Shown here: in pieces, positions 1 to 8,495 of the stretch | Numbering within the stretch: position 1 is the stretch's first letter | How the letters are laid out: each line of letters begins with the position of its first letter | NCBI RefSeq assembly: GCF_029892065.1 | Contig: NZ_CP120373.1 | Coordinates: 1,423,501-1,487,500, forward strand | Length of the DNA: 64,000 bases | Source: Sinorhizobium garamanticum | GTDB lineage: Bacteria > Pseudomonadota > Alphaproteobacteria > Rhizobiales > Rhizobiaceae | Direction of reading: 5' to 3' | Notes under the pieces: generated by a model | Told to the model about the DNA's origin: nothing | What the model saw: the letters and a program-made list of their open reading frames with translations, nothing else | Database searches by the model: none | Position numbers and translations under genes: made by a program

Positions 1-605
1 GGTCTCTTCGGCCGTGGCTGGCGCTCGAAGCCTGCGGGGTTCCATTCGAGGATGTCGTCATTCCCTTCGATTTCCCTGCTGGAAATCCGCGCTTCCGCGA
101 GATTTCGCCGACCGGACGGGTGCCGGTGCTCCATCATGGAGATGTCCGTGTCTGGGAATCCTTGGCGATCATCGAATATGTGGCAGAGCTTTTCCCCGAG
201 GCCGGACTTTGGCCCGAAAACCGCGAGGATCGCGCCCGCGCCCGCAGCTATTCGATGGAGATGCTGTCCGGCTTCCGTGCCCTGCGCGGCGCCTGCCCGA
301 TGAACATACGCCGACCGCGCCGGGCAATTGCGCTGCCGGACGATGTCCAGTCCGACGTCGCTCGCATCGAAGAGATCTGGCGGGAATCGATCGCCCGCTC
401 CGGCGGACCGTTTCTCTTCGGCCGCCGCTTCAGTGCGGCGGATGCGATGTTTGCGCCCGTCGTCAACCGTTTCGATGTCTACGAGCTGGTGACAGACCCT
501 GCCACGCTCGCCTATATGGATGCCGTCAAGACGCACCCCGCCTTCCGCAAATGGGAGGAAGCGGCAAGGGCCGAACCCTGGATCGTGCCGGAGGACGAAG
601 CCTGA
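1..605 (+). CDS. Glutathione S-transferase family protein, 5' end outside window
   Basis: The reading frame is open from the first base (frame of position 3) to a TGA at 603-605, so the start codon lies upstream of the window. The visible 200 or so residues begin with SLRPWLALE, matching the first helix of the thioredoxin-like GST N-domain. GRVPVL (cis-proline loop) and ESLAIIEY (glutathione contact region) follow. The C-terminal helical domain has SAADAMFAPVV, which resembles the GST N-capping box. The likely role is a cytosolic glutathione-dependent transferase of unknown substrate. The family call is firm; the subclass cannot be decided because the catalytic N-terminal residues are missing. 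Confidence 0.85.
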   Translation, partial: SLRPWLALEACGVPFEDVVIPFDFPAGNPRFREISPTGRVPVLHHGDVRVWESLAIIEYVAELFPEAGLWPENREDRARARSYSMEMLSGFRALRGACPMNIRRPRRAIALPDDVQSDVARIEEIWRESIARSGGPFLFGRRFSAADAMFAPVVNRFDVYELVTDPATLAYMDAVKTHPAFRKWEEAARAEPWIVPEDEA

Positions 606-782
606 CACTGACGAAGAGCGGGCGGGCGCTCGGTTCCCGTCTCGAATCGAAAATTTGTGTGCGGGGACTGGTCAAACTGCGGTTGGCCATGTATAAGCGC
701 GCGAAATTCCGAGATCGACATCTGTTTGACCCGGCCATTTTCGGCTGCTGAACAGTGTTTTGCCCGATAAGTGGAGAATGAA

Positions 783-968
783 ATGGCTGTACCGAAAAGA
801 AAAACGAGCCCGTCCAAGCGTGGCATGCGCCGTTCCGCTGACGCCCTCAAGGCTCCGACCTACATCGAAGACAAGAACTCCGGCGAACTGCGCCGTCCGC
901 ACCACATCGACCTGAAGACCGGCATGTACCGCGGTCGCCAGGTTCTGACGCCGAAGGAAAACGCATAA
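783..968 (+). CDS. rpmF: 50S ribosomal protein L32
   Basis: This 61-residue protein begins [18 protein letters not shown], the conserved basic N-terminus of bacterial L32, and is the usual length. An in-frame ATG lies four codons upstream at 771, but the ATG at 783 matches the family start and has a GGAGAATG-like ribosome binding site just before it. The zinc-ribbon cysteines of some L32 proteins are absent, so this is the cysteine-free form. The gene stands alone and is followed about 27 bases later by a strong intrinsic terminator. Confidence 0.97.
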   Translation: MAVPKRKTSPSKRGMRRSADALKAPTYIEDKNSGELRRPHHIDLKTGMYRGRQVLTPKENA

Positions 969-995
969 GCGTTCCTGTCTACGGATGAAGTTTGA

Positions 996-1019
996 GGGCC
1001 GGCTTTGCCGGCCCTTTTT
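996..1019 (+). terminator. Intrinsic terminator of rpmF
   Basis: An eight-base-pair GC stem (GGGCCGGC / GCCGGCCC) with a TTT loop is followed by a T run. It starts about 27 bases after the rpmF stop codon. Confidence 0.85.
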
Positions 1020-1060
1020 CTTTGATGCGTTGGACTTTGCCGTCCGAATCGCCGGGCCGG

Positions 1061-1160
1061 CTGCCCCTCATCCGCCTGCCGGCACCGCCCGCCCGTGAAG
1101 ACGCGCCCTCGCAAATCCCCCTCGCTCCGCTTGCGGGGAGAGGGCCGGAGTTGAGGGCAA
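1061..1160. repeat. Rhizobial GC-rich palindromic intergenic repeat (family E)
   Basis: The sequence starting at 1061 (TGCCCCTCATCCGCCTGCCG) recurs in reverse complement near 38518-38541. It lies between the convergent genes rpmF and phaR. It resembles the short palindromic intergenic repeats common in rhizobial chromosomes. The exact ends are not certain. Confidence 0.55.
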
Positions 1161-1205
1161 ACCTCATTCCGCCCTCGATCTCCTGAATGATATGGGGCCG
1201 GGGGC

Positions 1206-1784
1206 TCAGCCGAGATTGTCGAGCTTCGTCTGAAGCGCGCGCAACTGTTCCTTGAGCTCGTCGATATCCTTGGCCTCGGCCTTCCTCGTTTCCTTGGCCG
1301 GGGGCGCGGCCATGAAGGGCGAGAACATCTGCATGGCCTGATGGAACATTTCGGTGTTGCGCCGCACCTGCTCCTCGACCAGTTGCAGCGGCACCTGCAG
1401 GTTCTTGCCAAGCGGCGTGTCGCCAAATGCCTTGTTGATCTGCTCGCGCATCTGGGCCTGCTGTTCGGTGAAGGCCTGCATGGAATGCTCGAGGTAGCTC
1501 GGCACCACCATCTGCATCTGGTCGCCATAGAAGGAGATCAGCTGGCGCAGAAATGAAATCGGCAAAAGCGTGTTGCCGGTCTTGGATTCCTGCTCGAAGA
1601 TGATCTGCGTCAATACGGAGTGGGTGATGTCTTCGCCGGACTTTGCGTCCTGCACCACGAATTCTTCACCCTTCTTTACCATCACGGCCAGGTCGTCGAG
1701 GGTCACGTAGGTGCTGGTCCCGGTATTGTAGAGGCGCCGGTTCGCATATTTCTTGATAACGATCTGGCCTTCGTTCTTCGCCAT
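1206..1784 (-). CDS. phaR: Polyhydroxyalkanoate synthesis repressor PhaR
   Basis: This is a 192-residue cytosolic DNA-binding regulator. The N-terminus IVIKKYANRRLYNTGTSTYV is the hallmark PHB/PHA accumulation regulator DNA-binding domain (about residues 8-70), followed by the second PhaR domain (about 70-130) and a charged coiled tail (KETRKAEAKDIDELKEQLR). PhaR (AniA in Sinorhizobium) senses PHB and represses phasin and other carbon-storage genes. It is transcribed divergently from phaA across a 224 bp gap, the usual arrangement. Length and start (MAKNEGQ) match the family. Confidence 0.95.
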   Translation of the reverse strand: MAKNEGQIVIKKYANRRLYNTGTSTYVTLDDLAVMVKKGEEFVVQDAKSGEDITHSVLTQIIFEQESKTGNTLLPISFLRQLISFYGDQMQMVVPSYLEHSMQAFTEQQAQMREQINKAFGDTPLGKNLQVPLQLVEEQVRRNTEMFHQAMQMFSPFMAAPPAKETRKAEAKDIDELKEQLRALQTKLDNLG

Positions 1785-1861
1785 CAGGGTCTCCTCTTAC
1801 CCATCATCCCGTCTTTATTGTATTTTTCAGAGTATCCGCAAAATCGAGGCTCTGACAATCT

Positions 1862-1889
1862 CTTTGTGCAATGCGGCGACGCAGGTGCG
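1862..1889. promoter_or_regulatory. Possible PhaR-binding TGC/GCA-rich site
   Basis: The phaR-phaA divergent intergenic region holds closely spaced TGC/GCA half-motifs (TGTGCAATGCGGCGACGCAG). PhaR proteins are known to favour TGC-rich sequence, so autoregulation from here is plausible. This is inference from motif and position only. Confidence 0.3.
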
Positions 1890-2008
1890 AAATATGGTCA
1901 CCGGGCGAAACGTGAAGCTTTTGCGGCAGCGCATCAAGGCGTTTGACTTGCGCTCAAGGCTTTGCCAGTCTGGCTACATCAGGCAAACGAAATATGAGGT
2001 AACGTCCC

Positions 2009-3190
2009 ATGAGCAATCCCTCCGTCGTGATCGCCAGCGCGGCTCGCACCGCCGTCGGATCCTTTAACGGTGCCTTCGGCAACACCCCCGCGCACGAGTT
2101 GGGCGCGAGCGTCATCAAGGCGGTACTCGAGCGGGCGGGCGTCGACGCGGGAGAGGTGGACGAGGTGATCCTCGGCCAGGTTCTTCCCGCCGGTGAAGGG
2201 CAGAATCCGGCCCGTCAGGCAGCGATGAAGGCAGGCCTCCCGCAGGAAAAGACGGCTTGGGGCATGAACCAGCTGTGCGGTTCGGGTCTGCGCGCCGTGG
2301 CGCTCGGCATGCAGCAGATCGTCACCGGTGATGCGGATATCATCGTGGCCGGCGGCATGGAATCGATGTCGATGGCACCGCACTGCGCGCATCTCCGCGG
2401 CGGCGTGAAGATGGGCGACTACAAGATGATCGACACGATGATCAAGGATGGCCTGATGGATGCCTTCTACGGCTACCACATGGGCATCACCGCCGAGAAC
2501 GTCGCCCGCAAGTGGCAGCTTACCCGCGAAGAGCAGGACGAATTCGCGCTCGCTTCGCAGAATAAGGCTGAAGCTGCGCAGAAGGCCGGCCGTTTCGCCG
2601 ACGAGATCGTTCCTTTCATCGTGAAGACCCGTAAGGGCGACGTGACCGTCGACCAGGACGAATATATCCGCCACGGTGCGACGCTCGATTCCATGGCGAA
2701 GCTGCGCCCGGCCTTCGACAAGGAGGGAACCGTGACCGCCGGAAACGCATCGGGGCTGAACGACGGTGCGGCCGCGACGCTTTTGATGACCGAAGCGCAG
2801 GCGGAAAAGCGCGGCATTCAGCCGATTGCCCGCATCGTTTCCTGGGCGACGGCCGGCGTCGATCCGCAGATCATGGGGACCGGGCCGATCCCAGCTTCCC
2901 GCAAGGCACTGGAGAAGGCCGGCTGGTCGGTCGGCGATGTGCAGCTCGTGGAGGCGAACGAAGCCTTCGCGGCACAGGCCTGTGCCGTCAACAAGGATCT
3001 CGGCTGGGATCCGTCGATCGTCAACGTCAACGGCGGTGCGATCGCGATCGGCCATCCGATCGGCGCTTCCGGTGCCCGCGTCCTCAACACCTTGCTCTTC
3101 GAGATGAAGCGGCGCGGCGTTTCCAAGGGGCTGGCCACCTTGTGCATCGGCGGCGGCATGGGCGTCGCCATGTGCGTCGAGCGCCTGTAG
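2009..3190 (+). CDS. phaA: Acetyl-CoA C-acetyltransferase (beta-ketothiolase)
   Basis: This 393-residue thiolase condenses two acetyl-CoA to acetoacetyl-CoA, the first step of PHB synthesis. The acylated cysteine is in NQLCGSG (Cys90), the catalytic histidine in [10 protein letters not shown], and the second cysteine in TLCIGGGMG, so all catalytic residues are present. Full thiolase N- and C-terminal domains are seen at normal length. The start ATG at 2009 follows GAGGTAACGTCCC. It is followed 177 bp later by phaB, as in Sinorhizobium phbAB. The pairing with phaB supports a biosynthetic rather than degradative role. Confidence 0.97.
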   Translation: MSNPSVVIASAARTAVGSFNGAFGNTPAHELGASVIKAVLERAGVDAGEVDEVILGQVLPAGEGQNPARQAAMKAGLPQEKTAWGMNQLCGSGLRAVALGMQQIVTGDADIIVAGGMESMSMAPHCAHLRGGVKMGDYKMIDTMIKDGLMDAFYGYHMGITAENVARKWQLTREEQDEFALASQNKAEAAQKAGRFADEIVPFIVKTRKGDVTVDQDEYIRHGATLDSMAKLRPAFDKEGTVTAGNASGLNDGAAATLLMTEAQAEKRGIQPIARIVSWATAGVDPQIMGTGPIPASRKALEKAGWSVGDVQLVEANEAFAAQACAVNKDLGWDPSIVNVNGGAIAIGHPIGASGARVLNTLLFEMKRRGVSKGLATLCIGGGMGVAMCVERL

Positions 3191-3367
3191 CCGGCCGGAT
3201 CCTATGCAGCAGGCCGGCCGAACAGTTTTCCGGTGCATTTGCCGGTCTGCTGGCCTGCTGTCCCTATGTGACATCGGCGAAATTGATCAAGCACATGTGG
3301 CCCGTCTATGCCGGGCCGCATGCCGATCACCTATGCAACATTGAAATCAATCTTGTGGGAGGCGAGC

Positions 3368-4093
3368 ATGAGCAGGGTAGCGTTGGTTACGGGTGGATCC
3401 CGCGGCATCGGTGCAGCCATTTCGGTGGCTCTGAAAGCGGCAGGCTACAAGGTGGCCGCAAACTATGCCGGCAACGACGAGAAGGCCCAGGCCTTCAAGC
3501 AGGAAACCGGCATCCCCGTCTACAAGTGGGATGTCTCCAATTACCAGGCCTGTGCCGAGGGCATTGCCAAGGTGGAGGCGGATCTCGGGCCGGTGGACGT
3601 TCTTGTCAACAATGCCGGCATCACGCGTGATGCGATGTTTCACAAGATGACGCCGGAACAATGGGGTGAAGTGATCAGCACCAATCTGACCGGCGTCTTC
3701 AACATGACGCATCCACTCTGGTCGGGCATGCGCGACCGCGGCTTCGGGCGTGTCATCAACATCTCCTCGATCAACGGTCAGAAAGGGCAGATGGGCCAGG
3801 CGAATTATTCCGCCGCCAAGGCCGGCGATCTCGGCTTCACAAAGGCACTCGCCCAGGAAGGGGCGGCAAAAGGCATCACCGTCAACGCGATCTGCCCGGG
3901 TTATATCGGCACGGAGATGGTAAGGGCTGTGCCGGAAAAGGTGCTCAACGAACGGATCATTCCGCAGATTCCGGTCGGGCGTCTCGGTGAACCGGAAGAA
4001 GTTGCGCGTTGCGTCGTGTTCCTGGCGTCCGACGACGCAGGCTTCATCACTGGCTCGACGATTTCGGCCAATGGTGGCCAGTTCTTCGTCTGA
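3368..4093 (+). CDS. phaB: Acetoacetyl-CoA reductase
   Basis: This 241-residue NADPH-dependent short-chain dehydrogenase reduces acetoacetyl-CoA to (R)-3-hydroxybutyryl-CoA for PHB polymerisation. It shows the Rossmann motif GGSRGIG (residues 9-15), NNAG, and the catalytic Ser (NISSINGQKG) with YSAAK. The start is taken at ATG 3368 because GGGAGGCGAGC lies immediately upstream; an in-frame ATG at 3308 has no such signal and would add 20 residues not typical of the family. It lies downstream of phaA on the same strand and ends before a strong terminator. Confidence 0.96.
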   Translation: MSRVALVTGGSRGIGAAISVALKAAGYKVAANYAGNDEKAQAFKQETGIPVYKWDVSNYQACAEGIAKVEADLGPVDVLVNNAGITRDAMFHKMTPEQWGEVISTNLTGVFNMTHPLWSGMRDRGFGRVINISSINGQKGQMGQANYSAAKAGDLGFTKALAQEGAAKGITVNAICPGYIGTEMVRAVPEKVLNERIIPQIPVGRLGEPEEVARCVVFLASDDAGFITGSTISANGGQFFV

Positions 4094-4139
4094 ACCCGCC
4101 AAACGCCAAGACCCAAACTCCAAGACAATGTCATCTCTC

Positions 4140-4165
4140 GCGGCGCCTTCCTGGGCGCCGCTTTT
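4140..4165 (+). terminator. Intrinsic terminator of phaAB
   Basis: A stem GCGGCGCC / GGCGCCGC with a six-base loop is followed by TTTT, about 47 bases after the phaB stop. Confidence 0.85.
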
Positions 4166-4247
4166 GTTGCGGAAGTGGAATTCATCGCTCGATGCAATGG
4201 TTAACGACACAGCCTTTCAGTGCACCGGTTGCGAAAAATCCAACCGC

Positions 4248-4618
4248 GATTCTATTGATCCGTAAGCACCGGAGCCACTATATGTTGTGGTGAACAAAAC
4301 GAGAAAACTATCGTGTCAGCGATTCGTCGCCGATTCGTTCCGGCTTTGATCGAAAGGTTAATGCGACGATTCATATTCCTTGATTCGCCGAGTCCCAAGA
4401 CGAATCTGGGTTAAAATTTTCCAAACTTTCCAGAGTCTTGGATTCCGAATCCTTGATCACAATTAACGCTCCGGAAAGGAAAGTTAACGGGGCTGACGGC
4501 ATTCGTTTGCGCGATGTTCCGGCAGATTCAGCATGTGGTGCGAGTCTTTCTACGGCAGTCTAGATATAGCCGTGAACATACAGTGAATCGACGCGAGTCA
4601 GCGATTCGTCGCTGATTC
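4248..4618. promoter_or_regulatory. Dense cluster of GANTC (CcrM methylation) sites
   Basis: Sixteen GANTC sites start at 4248, 4321, 4332, 4368, 4382, 4390, 4402, 4433, 4441, 4447, 4525, 4542, 4585, 4595, 4603 and 4614. Only one or two would be expected by chance in 370 bp. The segment is AT-rich compared with its surroundings and has no convincing gene except a short ORF near its end. GANTC is the target of the alphaproteobacterial cell-cycle methylase CcrM, so methylation-dependent control of the downstream helicase or of a local DNA transaction is possible. The function is inference. Confidence 0.7.
4315..4363 (+). repeat. 49 bp direct repeat, copy 1 (GANTC region)
   Basis: The first 27 bases match 4597-4623 at 26 of 27 positions. 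The similarity continues at the same spacing to a shared GTTAATG (4357-4363). Each copy carries two GATTCG motifs. Confidence 0.8.
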
Positions 4619-4645
4619 GTTCCACCGCTGTTCCGAATGTTAATG
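4597..4645 (+). repeat. 49 bp direct repeat, copy 2 (GANTC region)
   Basis: This is the second copy of the 4315-4363 repeat, 282 bp downstream, ending with GTTAATG at 4639-4645. It lies directly before the short ORF at 4659 and the helicase gene. Confidence 0.8.
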
Positions 4646-4658
4646 TTGGAGGCACCAA

Positions 4659-4772
4659 ATGTGGCTCGGGGAGGAGGCCGCAGGCGGTTTTAATTGCCCG
4701 CACCCCTTGCGTTTGGCCCGGCGCGTGGGCATGTGTTCCCAGCCGGCTCGCGAAACCGCGCCGGCTCGTTGA
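4659..4772 (+). CDS. Candidate 37-codon leader ORF upstream of the helicase
   Basis: An ATG at 4659 is preceded by TTGGAGGCACCAA, a near-ideal ribosome binding site. The frame runs 37 codons to a TGA at 4770-4772, 19 bases before the GTG start of the helicase. The peptide starts MWLGEEAAGGF and is rich in Arg, Pro and Ala at its end. It matches no family I recognise. It could be a leader peptide coupling translation to the helicase, or simply an accidental ORF with a good ribosome binding site; its frame differs from that of the helicase. Confidence 0.4.
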   Translation: MWLGEEAAGGFNCPHPLRLARRVGMCSQPARETAPAR

Positions 4773-4791
4773 GAATGCCAGGATCGATGAC

Positions 4792-7776
4792 GTGTCCTTT
4801 CAATCCATGATCCTGAGCGGTCGCGGTGTGACCGCGGTGCTCGGGCCAACCAATACCGGCAAGACCCACTACGCGATCGAGCGCATGGTTGCGCATGACA
4901 GCGGTGTCATCGGCCTGCCGCTGCGGCTGCTTGCGCGCGAGGTCTATACGCGTCTGGTCGAGAAGGTGGGCCACCGCAACGTCGCGCTGATCACGGGTGA
5001 GGAAAAGATCACGCCGCATCGGGCGCGCTATTCGGTCTGCACCGTCGAAGCCATGCCGCGCGAAACGACGGCGTCGTTCGTAGCGATCGACGAGGTGCAG
5101 CTCGCCGCCGACCTCGAGCGTGGCCATATCTTCACCGACAGGCTGCTGCATCTGCGCGGCCGCGACGAAACGCTGCTGCTCGGCGCCGCGACGATGCGGC
5201 CCATTCTCCACCAGCTCCTGCCGGGGATCACCTTCAACGAGCGTCCGCGCCTCTCGCAGCTTCTCTATGCGGGATCAAAGAAGATCACCCGGCTCCCGCA
5301 TCGTTCCGCAATCGTCGCTTTTTCGGCCGACGAGGTCTATGCCATCGCCGAGCTCATCCGGCGGCAGCGCGGCGGCGCCGCCGTCGTGCTCGGGGCACTG
5401 TCGCCGCGTACCCGTAATGCCCAGGTCGCGCTCTACCAGGAGGGCGACGTCGAATATCTTGTGGCGACCGATGCCATCGGCATGGGCCTCAATCTCGACG
5501 TCGATCATGTCGCCTTCGCGCAGGACCGCAAGTTCGATGGCTACCAGTACCGCAATCTCAACCCCGCGGAGCTCGCCCAGGTCGCGGGACGGGCGGGCCG
5601 GCATGTGCGGGACGGAACATTCGGTGTCACCGGGCGCGTCGATCCCTTCGACAACGAACTCGTGCATCGCATGGAGTCGCACGAATTCGATGCCGTCAGG
5701 GTCTTGCAATGGCGGTCCAAGGCGGTCGATTATTCCTCGCTGAAGGCGCTCAAGAAAAGCCTCGAGGCAGCGCCGGCCGTTGCCGGCCTGACGCGTGCCC
5801 TTCCGGCTGTCGATCAGCAGGCGCTGGAGCACCTGATGCGCTATCCCGAAATCGTGGACGTTGCGACCACGTCCGAGCGGGTCGAGACGCTGTGGGAGGC
5901 CTGCGCCCTACCCGACTACCGGCGCATAACGCCGGCGCAACACGCGGACCTGATTTCGACGATCTACGCCGATCTCGTTCGCGACGGCACGGTCAACGAA
6001 GACTTCATGGCCGAGCAGGTTCGCCGCGCGGATCACACCGATGGCGAGATTGACACACTTTCGGCGCGAATTGCGCAGATCAGGACCTGGACCTATGTGT
6101 CCAATAGGCCCGGATGGCTTGCCGATCCGACACACTGGCAAGAAAAGACGCGGGAAATCGAAGATCGATTGTCCGACGCGCTACATGAAAGGTTGACGAA
6201 ACGCTTTGTTGATCGCAGGACATCTGTGCTCATGAAGCGCCTGAGAGAGAATGCGATGCTGGAAGCTGAAATCAGTGTGAATGGTGATGTCTTCGTTGAG
6301 GGGCACCACGTAGGCCAATTAGCCGGTTTCCGGTTCACTTTGGCAGCCGGTGGCGAAGGGTCGGATGCGAAGGCGGTGCAAGGTGCTGCCCAGAAGGCGC
6401 TTGCGTTGGAATTCGAGGCGCGTGCCGCACGCCTGCATGCGGCCGGCAACGGTGATCTTGCGCTTTCGTCGGATGGCCTCGTGCGCTGGCTCGGTGATCC
6501 CGTGGCGCGGCTTGCTGCGAGCGATCACGTCATGCGTCCCCGCGTCATCCTGCTCGCCGACGAGCAGCTCCAGGCCAATGCCCGCGACCATGTGCTGGCC
6601 CGGATCGAACGATTCGTGAACCACCATATCGGCACGATCTTGAAGCCGCTTGACGACATCTCCCGTGCGGAGGACCTCGAAGGTCTCGCCAAGGGCCTGG
6701 CTTTCCAGCTCGTCGAGAATCTCGGTGTGCTATTCCGCCGTGACGTCGCCGAGGAGGTGAAGTCGCTCGACCAGGACGGTCGCGCGTCTATCCGCAAATA
6801 CGGTGTTCGCTTCGGCGCCTATCACATCTTCCTGCCGGCTCTCCTGAAACCGGCGCCAGCGGAGCTCATCACGCTGCTCTGGGCACTGAAGAACGACGGA
6901 CTCGACAAGCCCGGCTATGGCGAACTCATTCCGATGCTTGCTGCCGGCCGTACCTCTGTCGTCACCGATCCGTCGTTCGAGCGGACATTCTACAAGCTTG
7001 CGGGCTTCCGTTTCCTCGGCAAGCGAGCCGTGCGGATCGACATCCTTGAGCGGCTCGCCGATCTCATCCGTCCGCTTCTGCAGTGGAAGCCGGGCGCAGA
7101 GCCGCGTCCGGACGGCGCATACGACGGCCGCCGCTTCATGGCGACGACAGCGATGCTGTCCATTCTCGGCGCAACGCCCGACGACATGGAGGAAATCCTG
7201 AAGGGGCTCGGCTATCGCGCCGACAGCGTGACCGCCGAAGAGGCGGCAGCCTTCCTCGCAAGCCAGGGCGGAGATGCGACCCCGGCGGAGACGCCGGTCG
7301 AAAGTGCCGCGGCCGAGAACGTCGATGCGGATGCGAAGGCCGAGAGCGAGCCGGCCGGCGTGACGCAGACGGAAGCGCCCGCAGCCGAAGCAACCAACGA
7401 CGCGCCGGCTGAAGCAAGCCCGGCGGAAGAGCCTACCGAAGCCAGGCCCGTCCTCCTCTGGCGTCCTGGGACGCGCCAGGACAACCAGCGCCAGGCCGGC
7501 CGCCACCAGGGCGATCATCGCCGTGGTGGCCAGCGGCATGGTCAGGGCGAAGGCAGGGAGGGCGGCCGCAAGGGCGGAGCGCCCATGCGCGGCAAGGCAC
7601 AGGAGAACAGGCCGGGTGGCGGCGGCCAGCGCAAGGATCGGCCCGATCGCCACGATCGGGGCGGCAAGCCGGGCGGTCCGAAGTTCGAAGGGCGCCCGCC
7701 GCGCAAAGAAAAGCCGCTGGATCCGGATTCGCCCTTTGCGAAACTTGCCGCTCTCAAGGAGCAGCTGAAAAAGTAG
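4792..7776 (+). CDS. Suv3-like DExH ATP-dependent RNA/DNA helicase
   Basis: This is a 994-residue superfamily 2 helicase. Walker A is GPTNTGKT (residues 18-25), motif II is DEVQ (100-103; the Suv3-type DE-[IV]-Q form), and motif VI is GRAGR (266-270). Middle regions match the Suv3/mitochondrial degradosome helicase C-terminal module. The last 180 residues are low complexity: an Ala/Glu/Pro-rich stretch (about 820-890), then an Arg/Gly/His-rich basic tail likely to bind nucleic acid. The start is GTG at 4792; the next in-frame ATG is at 4807. It is followed eight bases later by an S4-domain gene, suggesting a shared role in RNA metabolism. The substrate is unknown. Confidence 0.85.
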   Translation: MSFQSMILSGRGVTAVLGPTNTGKTHYAIERMVAHDSGVIGLPLRLLAREVYTRLVEKVGHRNVALITGEEKITPHRARYSVCTVEAMPRETTASFVAIDEVQLAADLERGHIFTDRLLHLRGRDETLLLGAATMRPILHQLLPGITFNERPRLSQLLYAGSKKITRLPHRSAIVAFSADEVYAIAELIRRQRGGAAVVLGALSPRTRNAQVALYQEGDVEYLVATDAIGMGLNLDVDHVAFAQDRKFDGYQYRNLNPAELAQVAGRAGRHVRDGTFGVTGRVDPFDNELVHRMESHEFDAVRVLQWRSKAVDYSSLKALKKSLEAAPAVAGLTRALPAVDQQALEHLMRYPEIVDVATTSERVETLWEACALPDYRRITPAQHADLISTIYADLVRDGTVNEDFMAEQVRRADHTDGEIDTLSARIAQIRTWTYVSNRPGWLADPTHWQEKTREIEDRLSDALHERLTKRFVDRRTSVLMKRLRENAMLEAEISVNGDVFVEGHHVGQLAGFRFTLAAGGEGSDAKAVQGAAQKALALEFEARAARLHAAGNGDLALSSDGLVRWLGDPVARLAASDHVMRPRVILLADEQLQANARDHVLARIERFVNHHIGTILKPLDDISRAEDLEGLAKGLAFQLVENLGVLFRRDVAEEVKSLDQDGRASIRKYGVRFGAYHIFLPALLKPAPAELITLLWALKNDGLDKPGYGELIPMLAAGRTSVVTDPSFERTFYKLAGFRFLGKRAVRIDILERLADLIRPLLQWKPGAEPRPDGAYDGRRFMATTAMLSILGATPDDMEEILKGLGYRADSVTAEEAAAFLASQGGDATPAETPVESAAAENVDADAKAESEPAGVTQTEAPAAEATNDAPAEASPAEEPTEARPVLLWRPGTRQDNQRQAGRHQGDHRRGGQRHGQGEGREGGRKGGAPMRGKAQENRPGGGGQRKDRPDRHDRGGKPGGPKFEGRPPRKEKPLDPDSPFAKLAALKEQLKK

Positions 7777-7783
7777 GAAGGCA

Positions 7784-8194
7784 ATGGAGAAACAGCCAAC
7801 GTCTGCGCCTGCACCTCGTCAGCGGCTCGACAAGTGGCTGTTCTTCGCTCGGCTGATCAAATCGCGCTCGCTTGCCCAGAAGGCGATCGAGGCTGGCCAT
7901 GTCGCGGTCAACGGCGCGCGGGTGACGCAATCCTCCGCTCAGGTAAAGGCAGGCGATACGCTCGAACTGTCGCTGGAGCGACGTGACTTCGTCGTTCGCG
8001 TGCTCTTACCCGGCGCACGGCGGGGTCCCTACGAGGAGGCCCGCCTGCTCTACGAGGATCTGACCCCGCCGGCCTCCTCCCAGAGGCTCACGGCCTTCGA
8101 GCAGGCGACGCGTGAACGGGGCGCAGGGCGACCGACGAAACGGGAGCGGCGCGACACGGATCGCTTGAAGCCCGGTCTCAATGATGACGATTAA
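7784..8194 (+). CDS. S4-domain RNA-binding protein, Hsp15-like
   Basis: This 136-residue protein has an S4 RNA-binding domain near the N-terminus: QRLDKWLFFARLIKSRSLAQ followed by AGHVAVNG and KAGDTLEL (about residues 13-70). The remainder is basic. This is the architecture of Hsp15 (HslR), which binds free 50S subunits carrying nascent chains. It begins eight bases after the helicase stop, so the two are probably cotranscribed. A MITE-like element starts 26 bases after its stop and may now serve as its transcript end. Confidence 0.85.
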   Translation: MEKQPTSAPAPRQRLDKWLFFARLIKSRSLAQKAIEAGHVAVNGARVTQSSAQVKAGDTLELSLERRDFVVRVLLPGARRGPYEEARLLYEDLTPPASSQRLTAFEQATRERGAGRPTKRERRDTDRLKPGLNDDD

Positions 8195-8220
8195 TTCAAA
8201 TGCGGCGTTTGCCCCTACCT

Positions 8221-8495
8221 AGAGCCCTTCAGGGTTAAATGGAAGCAGTTCTGCCGGAGCAGGTTTTCGTCAGGGCAGAGGCGATTGGCGAAGGGGCGTA
8301 CCCGGATGTACGTCCGAGCCGATCGCCTCTGAGCCTGGCGGAAAGATGCCCGGCCCTGCGGGTTGGCTGAAACGGGCCGCCTGATCGGCCGGCCGGCTTG
8401 GCCGTATGCTTTGGCTACGCCGCGCGCCGGCCGGGTCGACCATCCGACTCCGTTTGAGCCAACAGAACTGTTTCCATTTAATCCTGAAGGGCTCT
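8221..8495. mobile_element. 275 bp MITE-like element, copy 1
   Basis: The element is bounded by terminal inverted repeats of about 33 bp (left AGAGCCCTTCAGGGTTAAAT; right end is its near-perfect reverse complement). Its interior is full of nested palindromes, for example GAGGCGATTGG with CCGATCGCCTC. There is no coding frame. A second copy at 10432-10705 is about 98% identical, with six differences. Both ends are flanked by TA when the outer A/T is counted as target. The size, inverted ends, absence of coding capacity and near-identity of copies fit a non-autonomous miniature transposable element. Confidence 0.75.

Noticed and set aside
4094..4791. Chromosomal origin of replication (oriC) in the GANTC-rich gap
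   Set aside because: No DnaA-box cluster was found, and the Sinorhizobium oriC is known to lie beside hemE, not phaB. The GANTC density is reported without that label.
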